Assembly: GCF_023229105.1 (NCBI RefSeq)
Contig: NZ_JALNZY010000043.1
Coordinates: 1 to 17,283, forward strand
Direction: 5' to 3'
DNA: 17,283 bases
DNA from: Sulfurimonas sp.
GTDB taxonomy: Bacteria; Campylobacterota; Campylobacteria; Campylobacterales; Sulfurimonadaceae
Shown: one piece after another, positions 7,650-15,191 of the stretch
Numbering within the stretch: position 1 is the first letter of the stretch
Layout of the letters: every line of letters starts with the position of its first letter
Translations under genes and position numbers: made by a program
Notes under the pieces: model-generated
Seen by the model: the letters and a program-made list of their open reading frames with translations, nothing else
Told to the model about the DNA's origin: nothing
Databases searched by the model: none

Positions 7650-9818
7650 TTAAAATCTATAATTTACACCTGCATAAAATACACGACCCGGGTCAACAGT
7701 TATACTCGCATCTTCTCCATTAATAATATCATCTGTGCCACCATCGGCAGCACCTCTTTTGTCACTATTAAGAAAAACTGCCCTGTAGTATTGTTTGTCT
7801 AGTGCATTATCAACTTTTACAAAGCACTCAAGGTTGTTGCCGAAAAATTTGGTATTGTACCTAGCTTGAAGATTTAACAGCGTATAACCATCCATTTTTA
7901 CCAAGTTTGATTCATCTGCATAATAACTACTTTTTGCATATACTTCTGCGATAAACTTTAGCTTATCTGTTGCTTTATAGTTAACAAATAAATCTACAGT
8001 ATGCTTTGATACTCTCGGTAGGGTTTTACCTACAATATCTACATAGTAGTCAGCACCTCTTGAGCCTAAATTTACTAAAAAAGGATTGTGTTTTGTATAG
8101 GTTACATCGAGATAAGTATATGCTAGATTAAATGATAAAATTTTTGCCTGATTGCTATTTAAGCTTAGCTCAAGGCCTCTGCTTCTTGAATCACCTATGT
8201 TATCTTTAAACTCACTAAAAGCGTAGCTTCCATCTACCGGCCCTATAATATCTTTATTATCAAGCTGAAATATAGAAACTTCATAATTGAAATTATTGTC
8301 TGAAATAGCTTCTCTTCCTCTTGCTCCAATTTCATAGTTTATACTTGTTTGTTCCTTAAGAGAGGGGTTTATTACTAAATCTCGAACTTCAGGATTTTGA
8401 AAACCTGTGGATACACTGGTAAATAGAGTATTATTAGAAGACAAACTATATGTTGCACCAGCTCTATAAGCAGTATTTCTATATGTATGGCTTACACTCT
8501 CTGTAGAGTTCGACCAAGTAGTTCCATCATAGCCATATTTTTGAGTAATATACTCTTTCTTCTGTATATTATATCTGGCATTTATTGTTGTAGTTAATTT
8601 CGAGGTTATATTATATTTTAACTCTCCATACAGAGCTTGTATATCTTCTTTACTGTTTGTATGAGAGGTTTCACCCTCATAATAATTATCATTTGACTTT
8701 GTGTAATAATTCCACGCACTGTAATCAGCTAAAGTTTGACTTTTGTTTTCATAATCTCTTTTGCCAAACTCCAGTCCAATAAGCGATGCTATATTATCAG
8801 AGTCTATTGTAAACTCAGATTTTATACCTTTTTGATTAAGGTCGGTATTGCTATGTTTTACATATACATTTTGAGTTGTTGGGTCATTATCTAAATCTTG
8901 AGGATTTGAGGTGTCGTCATATAAATCCTGATAATTGTAAGCCGTAACCATTAAATTTTTATTGCCAAAATCTTTTGAGTAAGTTAAAAAATATTTATTG
9001 AGATCTATAGCACTATCTTTTGTATATCCACTGTTTGGCTCTCCTTTTGGATTGGTCTCAGCTTCTGTTACACCACCAACAACTGATCTAGAGCCGCCTT
9101 GATCAAATTTTTCCGTAAGATCAACACCAAGTGTAATATCGCTAGTATCATCAACATAGTATGAAAACTTTCCATTAAAAGATTGCGTCCATAACTCCGC
9201 TTCTCTCCAGTAGCCATCCGAACTTCTCTTACTTGCATTTAGGTTAATCGCAAAATTTTCTGTACCCTGTATCGTACCTGCAGTATATTCTTGGTACCCA
9301 TAACTACCAATTTCGGCACTTACCATTGATTCATTTTTACCTTTTGGTTTTTTTGTAGTAATAATTAGTGCACCTGCCAATGCTCCATCCCCATAGAGAT
9401 ATGAGGCAGAACCTTTTACGATTTTTATGCTTTTTATATCCGCCATATTTATTCTTAATCCACCAGATTTTGCCATAACCGGTACACCATCAACAATAAT
9501 GGCAACTCCAGGATTTTCCCCCATGTACTGTTGCTGTCCAACACCTCTAAATCTTATCTGCATCATCTCCCCGGCTCTTTCTACTGAAGTCATTCCCGGA
9601 ACAGTCTTTAAAATATCTACTAAGTTTTTTGGACCTACAGTTTTAATTGTCTCTTCATCTATAATATCTACATTTGACACTTCTGTCTTTTTGTCTGTTT
9701 TTACATTAATTGTCGATGATTCAACAGTAACCAATCCTAAGTCTTCAGAAGCACTTACATTAAGATTAAGTGAACTTAACAGCAGTGTTGTAACTAAACT
9801 AAAGTTTTTAGTTTTCAT
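7650..9818 (-). CDS. TonB-dependent outer-membrane receptor (second of two paralogues)
   Basis: This 722-aa receptor has a signal peptide (about 1-23, ending NVSA), a TonB-box-like LGLVTVES near the mature N-terminus, a plug domain (about 45-155, with RGVGQQQYMG, IIVDGVPV and VKGSASYLYGDGAL) and a 22-strand-type barrel. The barrel ends in NYRF with the terminal aromatic needed for outer-membrane assembly. It is clearly paralogous to the receptor encoded at 10728-12911: they share plug motifs, an early SDGYW-type strand and an unusual C-terminal loop. In the last extracellular loop, residues 692-703 (DGGTDDIINGED) resemble a degenerate EF-hand/dockerin calcium loop. The ATG follows AAGGA. An AT-rich hairpin lies just upstream, so expression may differ from that of exbBD. 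The ligand is unknown; its position next to Fe-S membrane proteins suggests a metal complex or cofactor. Confidence 0.93.
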   Translation of the reverse strand: MKTKNFSLVTTLLLSSLNLNVSASEDLGLVTVESSTINVKTDKKTEVSNVDIIDEETIKTVGPKNLVDILKTVPGMTSVERAGEMMQIRFRGVGQQQYMGENPGVAIIVDGVPVMAKSGGLRINMADIKSIKIVKGSASYLYGDGALAGALIITTKKPKGKNESMVSAEIGSYGYQEYTAGTIQGTENFAINLNASKRSSDGYWREAELWTQSFNGKFSYYVDDTSDITLGVDLTEKFDQGGSRSVVGGVTEAETNPKGEPNSGYTKDSAIDLNKYFLTYSKDFGNKNLMVTAYNYQDLYDDTSNPQDLDNDPTTQNVYVKHSNTDLNQKGIKSEFTIDSDNIASLIGLEFGKRDYENKSQTLADYSAWNYYTKSNDNYYEGETSHTNSKEDIQALYGELKYNITSKLTTTINARYNIQKKEYITQKYGYDGTTWSNSTESVSHTYRNTAYRAGATYSLSSNNTLFTSVSTGFQNPEVRDLVINPSLKEQTSINYEIGARGREAISDNNFNYEVSIFQLDNKDIIGPVDGSYAFSEFKDNIGDSRSRGLELSLNSNQAKILSFNLAYTYLDVTYTKHNPFLVNLGSRGADYYVDIVGKTLPRVSKHTVDLFVNYKATDKLKFIAEVYAKSSYYADESNLVKMDGYTLLNLQARYNTKFFGNNLECFVKVDNALDKQYYRAVFLNSDKRGAADGGTDDIINGEDASITVDPGRVFYAGVNYRF

Positions 9819-9835
9819 TATTTTTCCTTCGTATA

Positions 9836-9870
9836 AAAAATTCTTAACAAGTTAGGTGTTAAGGATTTTT
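9836..9870 (-). terminator. AT-rich hairpin between exbD and the second receptor gene (weak terminator or attenuator)
   Basis: Read on the minus strand there is a stem AAAAAT-c-CTTAAC, a 9-nt loop, then GTTAAG-a-ATTTTT, which continues into a T-rich stretch. One C/A mismatch interrupts the stem. It is nearly symmetrical, so it could work in either direction. It lies in the 74-bp gap between exbD and the next receptor gene, the longest gap in the cluster, and may give partial termination or mRNA processing that sets different receptor and ExbBD levels. Confidence 0.4.
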
Positions 9871-9892
9871 ATAAATATTTATACTAATTTCT

Positions 9893-10273
9893 CTACTCTT
9901 TTTCTGAGACAATTCCAAGATTTGTAAAGTTTTTTTGCTTTAAAACATCTAGAAGAATGACAAAGTGATCGAATTTTGCATTTTTGTCACAATTTATATG
10001 AATAGGCATATCAGCTTTGTAATCACATAATTTACTCTCAACATCATCTATAAGTACAACTGTTTGATCAAAGAGTATTTCACCGTCATGTTTAATTGTA
10101 ATAGTTAAATTTTTTCTATTATCCTGTTTAGCTGCTACTTCTGACTCAGGAAGATCAACAGGAATAACTCCCTTCGCAACGAAAGTAGCAGTGGTTAGCA
10201 CTATTACAAGAAGTACAAGCATAATGTCTATAAAAGGTACTACATTTATAGAATCAAATTTTTTAATTTGCAT
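9893..10273 (-). CDS. exbD: ExbD-type energy-transduction protein
   Basis: This 126-aa bitopic inner-membrane protein is the partner of ExbB in the proton-driven motor that energises TonB-dependent receptors. A short cytoplasmic N-terminus leads into one TM helix (about 12-34, NVVPFIDIMLVLLVIV). D16 is the conserved membrane aspartate required for proton use (D25 in E. coli). A periplasmic domain of about 90 residues follows, with the family-like pattern TITIKHDGEI. The ATG overlaps the exbB stop by 11 bp, so the two are translationally coupled. No tonB gene lies in the window; the motor must use a TonB encoded elsewhere. Confidence 0.95.
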   Translation of the reverse strand: MQIKKFDSINVVPFIDIMLVLLVIVLTTATFVAKGVIPVDLPESEVAAKQDNRKNLTITIKHDGEILFDQTVVLIDDVESKLCDYKADMPIHINCDKNAKFDHFVILLDVLKQKNFTNLGIVSEKE

Positions 10274-10706
10274 GTTTTTTCTTTTGATGAATATCCCAAA
10301 GAGCTAAAACAACCTCAATTTTTCTAGCCAAATGGTTATAAAATACTGTAGCTGGGATAGCTACTAAAAGACCCATCGCCGTAGCCTTAAGAGCAAGAGC
10401 TAGGGATGTCATGATTATCTTAACATCCAAATCATTGCTTTGCCCCATGGCATAAAAAGTGATAATAATTCCAAAAACAGTGCCAAGAAGACCAATATAT
10501 GGAGCATTTGAACCAAAAGTTGAGATTATGTTGATATTGTTTGTAAGAACAATTTCAAGTTCCTCTTTTGTCTCAAAACTAGCTACGTCTATCCCTCTGT
10601 AAAAGAGAAGCCGCTCAATCCAAAACCAAAAAGCGATAAAGCTCATCACCCCAAGGAGTCCAATAATGCCATAATCAACAGCATCTTTGAGTAGTTCTAT
10701 GTTCAT
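10263..10706 (-). CDS. exbB: ExbB-type proton-channel protein (MotA/TolQ/ExbB family)
   Basis: This 147-aa polytopic protein is short, as in the epsilonproteobacterial ExbB group. TM1 is at about 12-35, TM2 at about 67-87 (APYIGLLGTVFGIIITF) and TM3 at about 100-124 (SLALALKATAMGLLVAIPAT). The TM2/TM3 motifs are those lining the ExbB pore, and the basic C-terminus ends KKKHAN. It lies 21 bp downstream of the first receptor gene and overlaps exbD. Its place between two receptor genes suggests a motor dedicated to this pair. Confidence 0.95.
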   Translation of the reverse strand: MNIELLKDAVDYGIIGLLGVMSFIAFWFWIERLLFYRGIDVASFETKEELEIVLTNNINIISTFGSNAPYIGLLGTVFGIIITFYAMGQSNDLDVKIIMTSLALALKATAMGLLVAIPATVFYNHLARKIEVVLALWDIHQKKKHAN

Positions 10707-10727
10707 ATATTTGCCTACTTTCTATTA

Positions 10728-12911
10728 TTAAAATTTTACAGATAATCCTGCTGTAAGGATTCTTCCAGAGTTTACCGTGATAGATAAATCCTCTGCGTTA
10801 AACACACCATCTTCATTTCTGTCACCGCTAGCTCTTGCCGTGTTGTAGTAAAACTTATCAAAAAGATTATCTACTCTTGCAAAAAGGTTGTACTGATAGT
10901 TACCTATTTTATTTGTATAGCTCGCTAGCAGGTTAAGCGTAGCGTGTCCTGGTATTTTGATTTCATTTAAATCATCCGCATAGTAGTTAGACTTTGCGTT
11001 TATCTCTGTTGTTAGCTTTAACTCTTTCATCGGTATATAATCTAAGATAAGATTTAACTGATGCTTTGGAGTTCTAGGGATTTGGTTGTTTGTAGCATCA
11101 AAAAATGTAACAATTGAAGTACGAGAATTGCCGTCCAAATCAATACCGAAGTTGTCATATTTTGTATAATATGCATCAAGGTAGGTATAAGCAATATTAA
11201 ATGATAACTCCTCAACAACATTGCCAATTGCAGAGAGCTCTAAACCTCTATGTCTTGCCCCTCCGACATTGTCCCACATATCTGTAGTGTCCGTATCTCC
11301 ATAGTTACCCGATGTTTTCATGATAAAGTCTTCTCTATCAATTTGAAAAATCGCAGCTTCATAAGTGATGCCTTTTGCTTTGGCACGAACACCTATTTCA
11401 TAGTTATATGATTTTTCCGGATCTAGATCAGGATTGTTTGCCGTGCTTCCCCAGGCGCTTGTGCTTCCGGCGTAAAGTTGCGTAACTGTCGGTGCTCTAA
11501 AACCTGTTGAGTAATTTGCATAAACATCAAAGCTCTCATTTATCTTATAGTTCGTTCCTAGTCTGTAGGAGTAAATATTAAAATCCTCTTTAAAGTTGCT
11601 GCTCTTGTAATCTTCATAATCGAGTTTGATAACATCGTACCTTAAGTTTGCAGTAACACTTAAATCTTTTGTAATCTCTTGCTTATATTCTCCGTAAATA
11701 GCATAAACATTTTCATCTGTCGTATCATCACTTTTTGCATCGCCTGCTAAGTAGTAATCAGGAGTTACAGAGTAAGACGGGTAGTATTTTATTAAAGCTT
11801 GATTGACTCTATAAGATGTTTTGTTCTCATACTCATTAAATCTTAAATCAAGACCTAAAAGAGTAGCAAAGGTGTCAAATGAACTTCTGTATTCACTTTT
11901 TATTCCTCTTTGTATCTGTGCATAGTCATTATCCATAGTGTAATCTTTATCATTTAGAGAGGGATTTAAAGCTCCGCTGCCGTCTCTGGTTTGCGGTCCT
12001 GATATAAATGATGTATCGTCTTTATAAATATATCCGTTTAGAAGCAGATTTGAGTTGTTGCTAAAATCTTTAGAGTAGGTAAGAAAGAGCTTAAGAAGTT
12101 CTACATTATAATCTCTTGAGTAGTCTCTACTCTCTTGATCTCCATCATAAACAGACTCGGGATTTGTTCTTGCTGCTGTTTCTCCGCCTACTGTTCCGTG
12201 TGAATCTTTTGTTCTGTCTGAATACTCAAATCCAAAAGAGATGTCTGAGGTATCATCAAGGTAGTATTGCAGTTTACCGTTGAGGTAGTTCGATTCATAC
12301 TCTGAACCTTCCCAATAGCCATCAGCTTTTCTTTGACTTGCTTGAATATGAAAACTTAAGTTATCATTTGCATAACCGCTTCTTGCAAGCATTTTTTGAA
12401 AACCATAACTGCCAAACTCAACTGCTCCAAAGTTGTTGTTATACTTTGCGCCTTTTTTTGTTGTTATGATAATGGCACCAGAGAGTGCATCATCTCCAAA
12501 AAGGTATGAAGCGCCGCCTTTTACAACTTTAATGCTCTCAATGTTGTCAAGGTCTATATTTACCTTTCCTGTTCTCTCAAACACGGGAACACCGTCAATA
12601 ACGACCGCAACACCCGGCTTTTCACCCATATACATCTGGTTTTCTACACCTCTTAGGTGGATTTTTAATGAATCACCAGTAGAATACTCCGTGGTTACTC
12701 CCGGAATTGATTGTAAAAGTTGTTGCACACTTTCTGCATGCGCTTCATCAACTTTTTCACCGCTAATAGTAGTCGTAGTCGAGACTTCCGTTCTTTTTGT
12801 GTCAAATTTACTGTCAATAGTGGAAGACTCGACCTGAATCGTTCCTATATCCAATGCGCTCGCATTAATAGCCAACGCACAAATTGCTGAGAGATATACC
12901 CTTTTTTTCAT
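10728..12911 (-). CDS. TonB-dependent outer-membrane receptor (first of two paralogues)
   Basis: This 727-aa receptor is the first gene of the cluster. It has a signal peptide (about 1-19, ending NASA), a TonB-box-like DIGTIQVESS directly after it, a plug (about 45-155: LRGVENQMYMGEKPG, VVIDGVPV, VKGGASYLFGDDALSG) and a barrel ending SVKF. Residues 697-708 (DRNEDGVFNAED), in the loop between NLFDKFYY and the last strand, match the DxNxDGxxxxxD calcium loop of EF-hand/dockerin proteins. The ATG has GGAG upstream. It is paralogous to the second receptor but diverged in the extracellular loops, which suggests related but not identical ligands. I cannot name the ligand; there is no haem-receptor FRAP/NPNL signature that I can see. 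Confidence 0.94.
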   Translation of the reverse strand: MKKRVYLSAICALAINASALDIGTIQVESSTIDSKFDTKRTEVSTTTTISGEKVDEAHAESVQQLLQSIPGVTTEYSTGDSLKIHLRGVENQMYMGEKPGVAVVIDGVPVFERTGKVNIDLDNIESIKVVKGGASYLFGDDALSGAIIITTKKGAKYNNNFGAVEFGSYGFQKMLARSGYANDNLSFHIQASQRKADGYWEGSEYESNYLNGKLQYYLDDTSDISFGFEYSDRTKDSHGTVGGETAARTNPESVYDGDQESRDYSRDYNVELLKLFLTYSKDFSNNSNLLLNGYIYKDDTSFISGPQTRDGSGALNPSLNDKDYTMDNDYAQIQRGIKSEYRSSFDTFATLLGLDLRFNEYENKTSYRVNQALIKYYPSYSVTPDYYLAGDAKSDDTTDENVYAIYGEYKQEITKDLSVTANLRYDVIKLDYEDYKSSNFKEDFNIYSYRLGTNYKINESFDVYANYSTGFRAPTVTQLYAGSTSAWGSTANNPDLDPEKSYNYEIGVRAKAKGITYEAAIFQIDREDFIMKTSGNYGDTDTTDMWDNVGGARHRGLELSAIGNVVEELSFNIAYTYLDAYYTKYDNFGIDLDGNSRTSIVTFFDATNNQIPRTPKHQLNLILDYIPMKELKLTTEINAKSNYYADDLNEIKIPGHATLNLLASYTNKIGNYQYNLFARVDNLFDKFYYNTARASGDRNEDGVFNAEDLSITVNSGRILTAGLSVKF

Positions 12912-12954
12912 CTACTTACTCCATTTTAGTAATTTTTAATTTTACTTATGACGA

Positions 12955-12986
12955 AGTATAATAAACAAGTGTTAATTTTGTGTTAA
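12955..12986 (-). promoter_or_regulatory. Candidate promoter of the receptor/Fe-S cluster
   Basis: On the minus strand TTAACA (12986-12981) lies 17 bp from TATTAT (12963-12958), with an alternative -10 TATACT at 12960-12955. This would start transcription about 40 nt before the ATG at 12911. The -35 falls inside the 11-bp tandem repeat, so a bound regulator could block or help polymerase. Prediction from spacing and consensus only. Confidence 0.45.
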
Positions 12987-12990
12987 TTTT
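12969..12990. promoter_or_regulatory. Perfect tandem 11-bp repeat, candidate operator
   Basis: The unit GTGTTAATTTT occurs twice head to tail without mismatch, giving TGTTAA-N5-TGTTAA. An 11-bp period puts both half-sites on the same face of the helix, the layout bound by OmpR/PhoB-type response regulators. It covers the predicted -35 of the cluster promoter. No Fur-like inverted repeat was found in the same gap. Confidence 0.5.
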
Positions 12991-13047
12991 TAAATTTAAA
13001 TTTAATTTAATAATGAAGTGTTGCATAAAGGTGTGTAGATTTTTTAG

Positions 13048-13096
13048 AAGGCACCTCTTTTACCCTATATAAAGGCACCTTCTTATTCTATATATT
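13048..13096. repeat. Imperfect 24-bp tandem repeat, two copies
   Basis: AAGGCACCT recurs at 13048 and 13072, each time followed by a similar pyrimidine-rich and CTATATA-ending stretch. It lies in the 302-bp gap between the ddh end and the receptor start. I see no gene in this gap; its contents are this repeat, the palindromic repeat next to it, and the promoter with the 11-bp tandem. Confidence 0.5.
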
Positions 13097-13194
13097 AGGA
13101 AGCAAGGTTTTAACCTTGCCAAAGACGGAAGCTGTCAAAGCAAGACGAGGTTAAATTAAAATAGCACTTAGCATAATAGTAGTGTGCTAAAAGA
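13097..13194 (+). repeat. Dispersed palindromic repeat, copy A
   Basis: This copy starts with a perfect 8-bp hairpin, GCAAGGTT-TT-AACCTTGC (13102-13119), followed by CAAGACGAGGTT and an AT-rich tail with AATAGCACTT, CATAATA and AGTGTGCTAAAA. Nearly the same blocks in the same order are found at 14388-14476. Compared with that copy it has an extra GACGGAAGCTGTC-type block and has lost the right arm of the second hairpin. No coding potential is evident. It is MITE- or REP-like, and its family is not known to me. Confidence 0.7.
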
Positions 13195-13213
13195 TAAAAT
13201 GCTTAAATATTTT

Positions 13214-14194
13214 CTATAAAAGTTCTGCTCTTAACTCTTGCGCTGATTTTATAGATAAAAGTCCAGGAGCAACATCAAACGCAGTTTTTGCTCCAAAATT
13301 ACCCTTTTTATAAAGTCTATATGTTGCTCTTGCATAGGCAACCATTACGCTTGCTGTAAACTCTGGGTTGCTCTCTAGGGCTAGCGAATACTCCACCACT
13401 TGATTGTTTTGTTCACTTGATTTTCCACTTCTGATAACAAATCCACCGTGAGGCATTTCATTGTGATTTTTTAATAACTCCTCTTCGCTTATAAAATGCA
13501 CTATCGTATCATAAGGCTCAAAGTAGTTTGGCATATTTTTAATCTCAGACGAAACTATCGCAGCATCTGCGCCATCTTCTAGTACAACATAACACTCTCT
13601 GGTGTGTTTCTCTTTTGTAGAGAGAGTAGGGCGTACACCGCTTCGCACTTTTGCTATAGCTTGTGTTGATGGTAGAGTGTACTGAACTCCATTTTTTACA
13701 CCTTTTACCCTTCTGATGGCATCTGAATGTCCTTGGCTAAGACCTTTTCCCCAAAATGTATAAGTTTCTCCTTCTGGCAAGATTGCTTCGCCATAAAGTC
13801 TATTTATAGAAAACATCCCCGGATCCCAACCGATAGCTATCATAGCGACTCTGTTATTTTCACATGAAGGTTTATCTACGCTCAAAAAATACTCAGGAAT
13901 TTTGGCATGTGTATCATAGCTATCTACGATATTGAAGTTTTTTGCAAACTCTGGGCCTTGAATTGGCAAATCATCTTTAGAACCACCACAAAGCACTAAA
14001 ACATCGATGTTCTCTTTAAACTTTAAAATATCATCAATAGCAAAAACTTTTGTCTGTGGAAATAGTGTCTTAACGCTTTGTGGGTCACGTCTTGAAAAAA
14101 CTCCAATCAACTCCATATCTGGGTTTTTAGAGATAGATAGTTCAACTCCTCTTCCAAGGTTTCCATAACCTGCAATCGCGATTTTTATTTTCAT
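13214..14194 (-). CDS. ddh: meso-diaminopimelate D-dehydrogenase
   Basis: This 326-aa NADPH-dependent enzyme interconverts tetrahydrodipicolinate and meso-diaminopimelate in one step, for lysine and peptidoglycan synthesis. The N-terminal Rossmann motif GYGNLG is at 9-14. FSRR (33-36) fits NADP preference. GWDPGMFSINR (122-132) and the WGKGLSQGHSDAIRR block (148-162) are close to the Corynebacterium glutamicum Ddh signature regions, as are MPHGG and NPEFTAS near the C-terminus. Length equals the family norm. It is monocistronic: 302 bp separate it from the receptor cluster and 319 bp from yggS, and both gaps contain a copy of the same repeat. Campylobacterota generally use the succinylase (DapD/DapE) route, so this may be an acquired or alternative enzyme. 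The SD is weak (GGAA). Confidence 0.96.
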   Translation of the reverse strand: MKIKIAIAGYGNLGRGVELSISKNPDMELIGVFSRRDPQSVKTLFPQTKVFAIDDILKFKENIDVLVLCGGSKDDLPIQGPEFAKNFNIVDSYDTHAKIPEYFLSVDKPSCENNRVAMIAIGWDPGMFSINRLYGEAILPEGETYTFWGKGLSQGHSDAIRRVKGVKNGVQYTLPSTQAIAKVRSGVRPTLSTKEKHTRECYVVLEDGADAAIVSSEIKNMPNYFEPYDTIVHFISEEELLKNHNEMPHGGFVIRSGKSSEQNNQVVEYSLALESNPEFTASVMVAYARATYRLYKKGNFGAKTAFDVAPGLLSIKSAQELRAELL

Positions 14195-14213
14195 ATGAGT
14201 TTTCCAGTATTAA

Positions 14214-14241
14214 AATATAGTTTTTATGACATGTTTGACAA
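14214..14241 (-). promoter_or_regulatory. Candidate ddh promoter
   Basis: On the minus strand TTGTCA (14241-14236), 16 bp, then TATATT (14219-14214). Each hexamer is one base off consensus. It would give a short leader of roughly 15 nt before the ATG at 14194. Supported by position and consensus only. Confidence 0.4.
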
Positions 14242-14366
14242 AAAAATAGGTAGGTATTGTACACTTTAGCATATTTTATAACACTTAAAAAGAAAATAGC
14301 TGTGATTTATATAATAAGACCTCTAATGAGAGAGTTGGATTTCAAAAGAGTGTGTAACACCATTTT

Positions 14367-14379
14367 TGTCAAAATGACA
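14367..14379. repeat. Short inverted repeat TGTCA-AAA-TGACA
   Basis: A perfect 5-bp inverted repeat with a 3-base centre lies in the 319-bp gap between ddh and yggS, just outside the palindromic repeat copy B. It could be an operator or the edge of that element. Nothing else gene-like is seen in this gap beyond the ddh promoter and copy B. Confidence 0.3.
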
Positions 14380-14387
14380 TGTAAAAC

Positions 14388-14476
14388 AGAAGTAAGGTTT
14401 TAACCTTGCCAAATCAAGACGAGGTTGAAACCTCGTTTGTTTAAAATAGTGCTTCGTATAATATTAGTGTGGTAAA
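14388..14476 (+). repeat. Dispersed palindromic repeat, copy B
   Basis: This is the fuller copy. The first hairpin is GTAAGGTT-TT-AACCTTGC (14392-14409). The second is ACGAGGTT-GA-AACCTCGT (14419-14436), a perfect 8-bp stem. The tail TTTAAAATAGTGCTTCGTATAATATTAGTGTGGTAAAA is shared in diverged form with copy A, in the same orientation. Lying 40-125 bp downstream of yggS, its stems may also help end or stabilise that transcript. The two copies bracket ddh. Confidence 0.7.
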
Positions 14477-14513
14477 AAAATTTGAATTTTCTAGTAAGAA
14501 AAATATAAAGAAG

Positions 14514-15191
14514 TTATTTATCAAACATGATAGAGCCAAGCCTTAGCATGTTTGACCCGCACTCGATAGCAAGTTCAAAATCTCCACTCATGCCCATGGA
14601 GCAGATAGTTGCGCTCTCTAGTTGTTTGTAGATGCCGTAAGTAGTCTCAAAACTCTTTTTTATTACCACTTTATCATCGCTGTGTGCACCGATGCTCATT
14701 ACGCCTTTTAGGTATATATTTGGGCACTCTTTTTTTATTTTGTTAAAAATCGCAACTGCATCTTCTGGCATCACACCATGTTTAGACTCCTCTTTTGCAG
14801 AGTTTATCTGAAGAAGTGCTTCAAGCGTCATCTCTCTTGCTTCTAACTTTTTTTGCAGCTCATGTGCGAGTTCAATAGAATCCAAAGCGTGAAAAAGAGC
14901 AGGGTTGATATCTAGCAGGTTGTTTATCTTGTTTTTTTGAAGATTTCCCACAAAATGCCACTCAAGCGGCAAATCTTCAAGCTCACTGCTTTTTGCTCTT
15001 AAGTCTTGAACTTTGTTCTCCCCAAAAGCACGTTGACCTATCTCATAGAGTGCTTTTATCTCGTTTGCTGTTGAGTATTTGCTGATTGCTACGATTTTAA
15101 CTATATGTTTTTCATTAAATCGCACTCTGGCAAATTCAACTCTTCTTATAACATTGTCAATATATAATTTATACTCTTCTTTGTTCATCAT
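14514..15191 (-). CDS. yggS: PLP homeostasis protein (YggS/PROSC/PLPBP family)
   Basis: This 225-aa cytoplasmic PLP-binding protein has the fold-type III barrel and keeps free pyridoxal phosphate and amino/keto-acid pools in balance; it has no known catalytic turnover. K38 in AISKYS is the PLP lysine. FGENKVQDL, EWHFVGNLQKNK and the C-terminal SMGMSGDFELAIECGSNMLR (phosphate-binding region) are family signatures. Length is typical. The ATG at 15191 directly follows the rseP stop, and a second ATG at 15188 has better spacing from the GGGG, so the true start may be one codon in. It is the last gene of the pgsA-rseP-yggS operon. Confidence 0.96.
   Translation of the reverse strand: MMNKEEYKLYIDNVIRRVEFARVRFNEKHIVKIVAISKYSTANEIKALYEIGQRAFGENKVQDLRAKSSELEDLPLEWHFVGNLQKNKINNLLDINPALFHALDSIELAHELQKKLEAREMTLEALLQINSAKEESKHGVMPEDAVAIFNKIKKECPNIYLKGVMSIGAHSDDKVVIKKSFETTYGIYKQLESATICSMGMSGDFELAIECGSNMLRLGSIMFDK

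Noticed and set aside
12912..13020. Fur box upstream of the first receptor
   Set aside because: The AT-rich stretch has no convincing GATAAT-type inverted repeat; the only strong pattern is the 11-bp direct tandem.
13097..14476. CRISPR array or transposase remnant
   Set aside because: Only two repeat copies about 1.3 kb apart with a full gene between them, no regular spacers, and no transposase-like reading frame.
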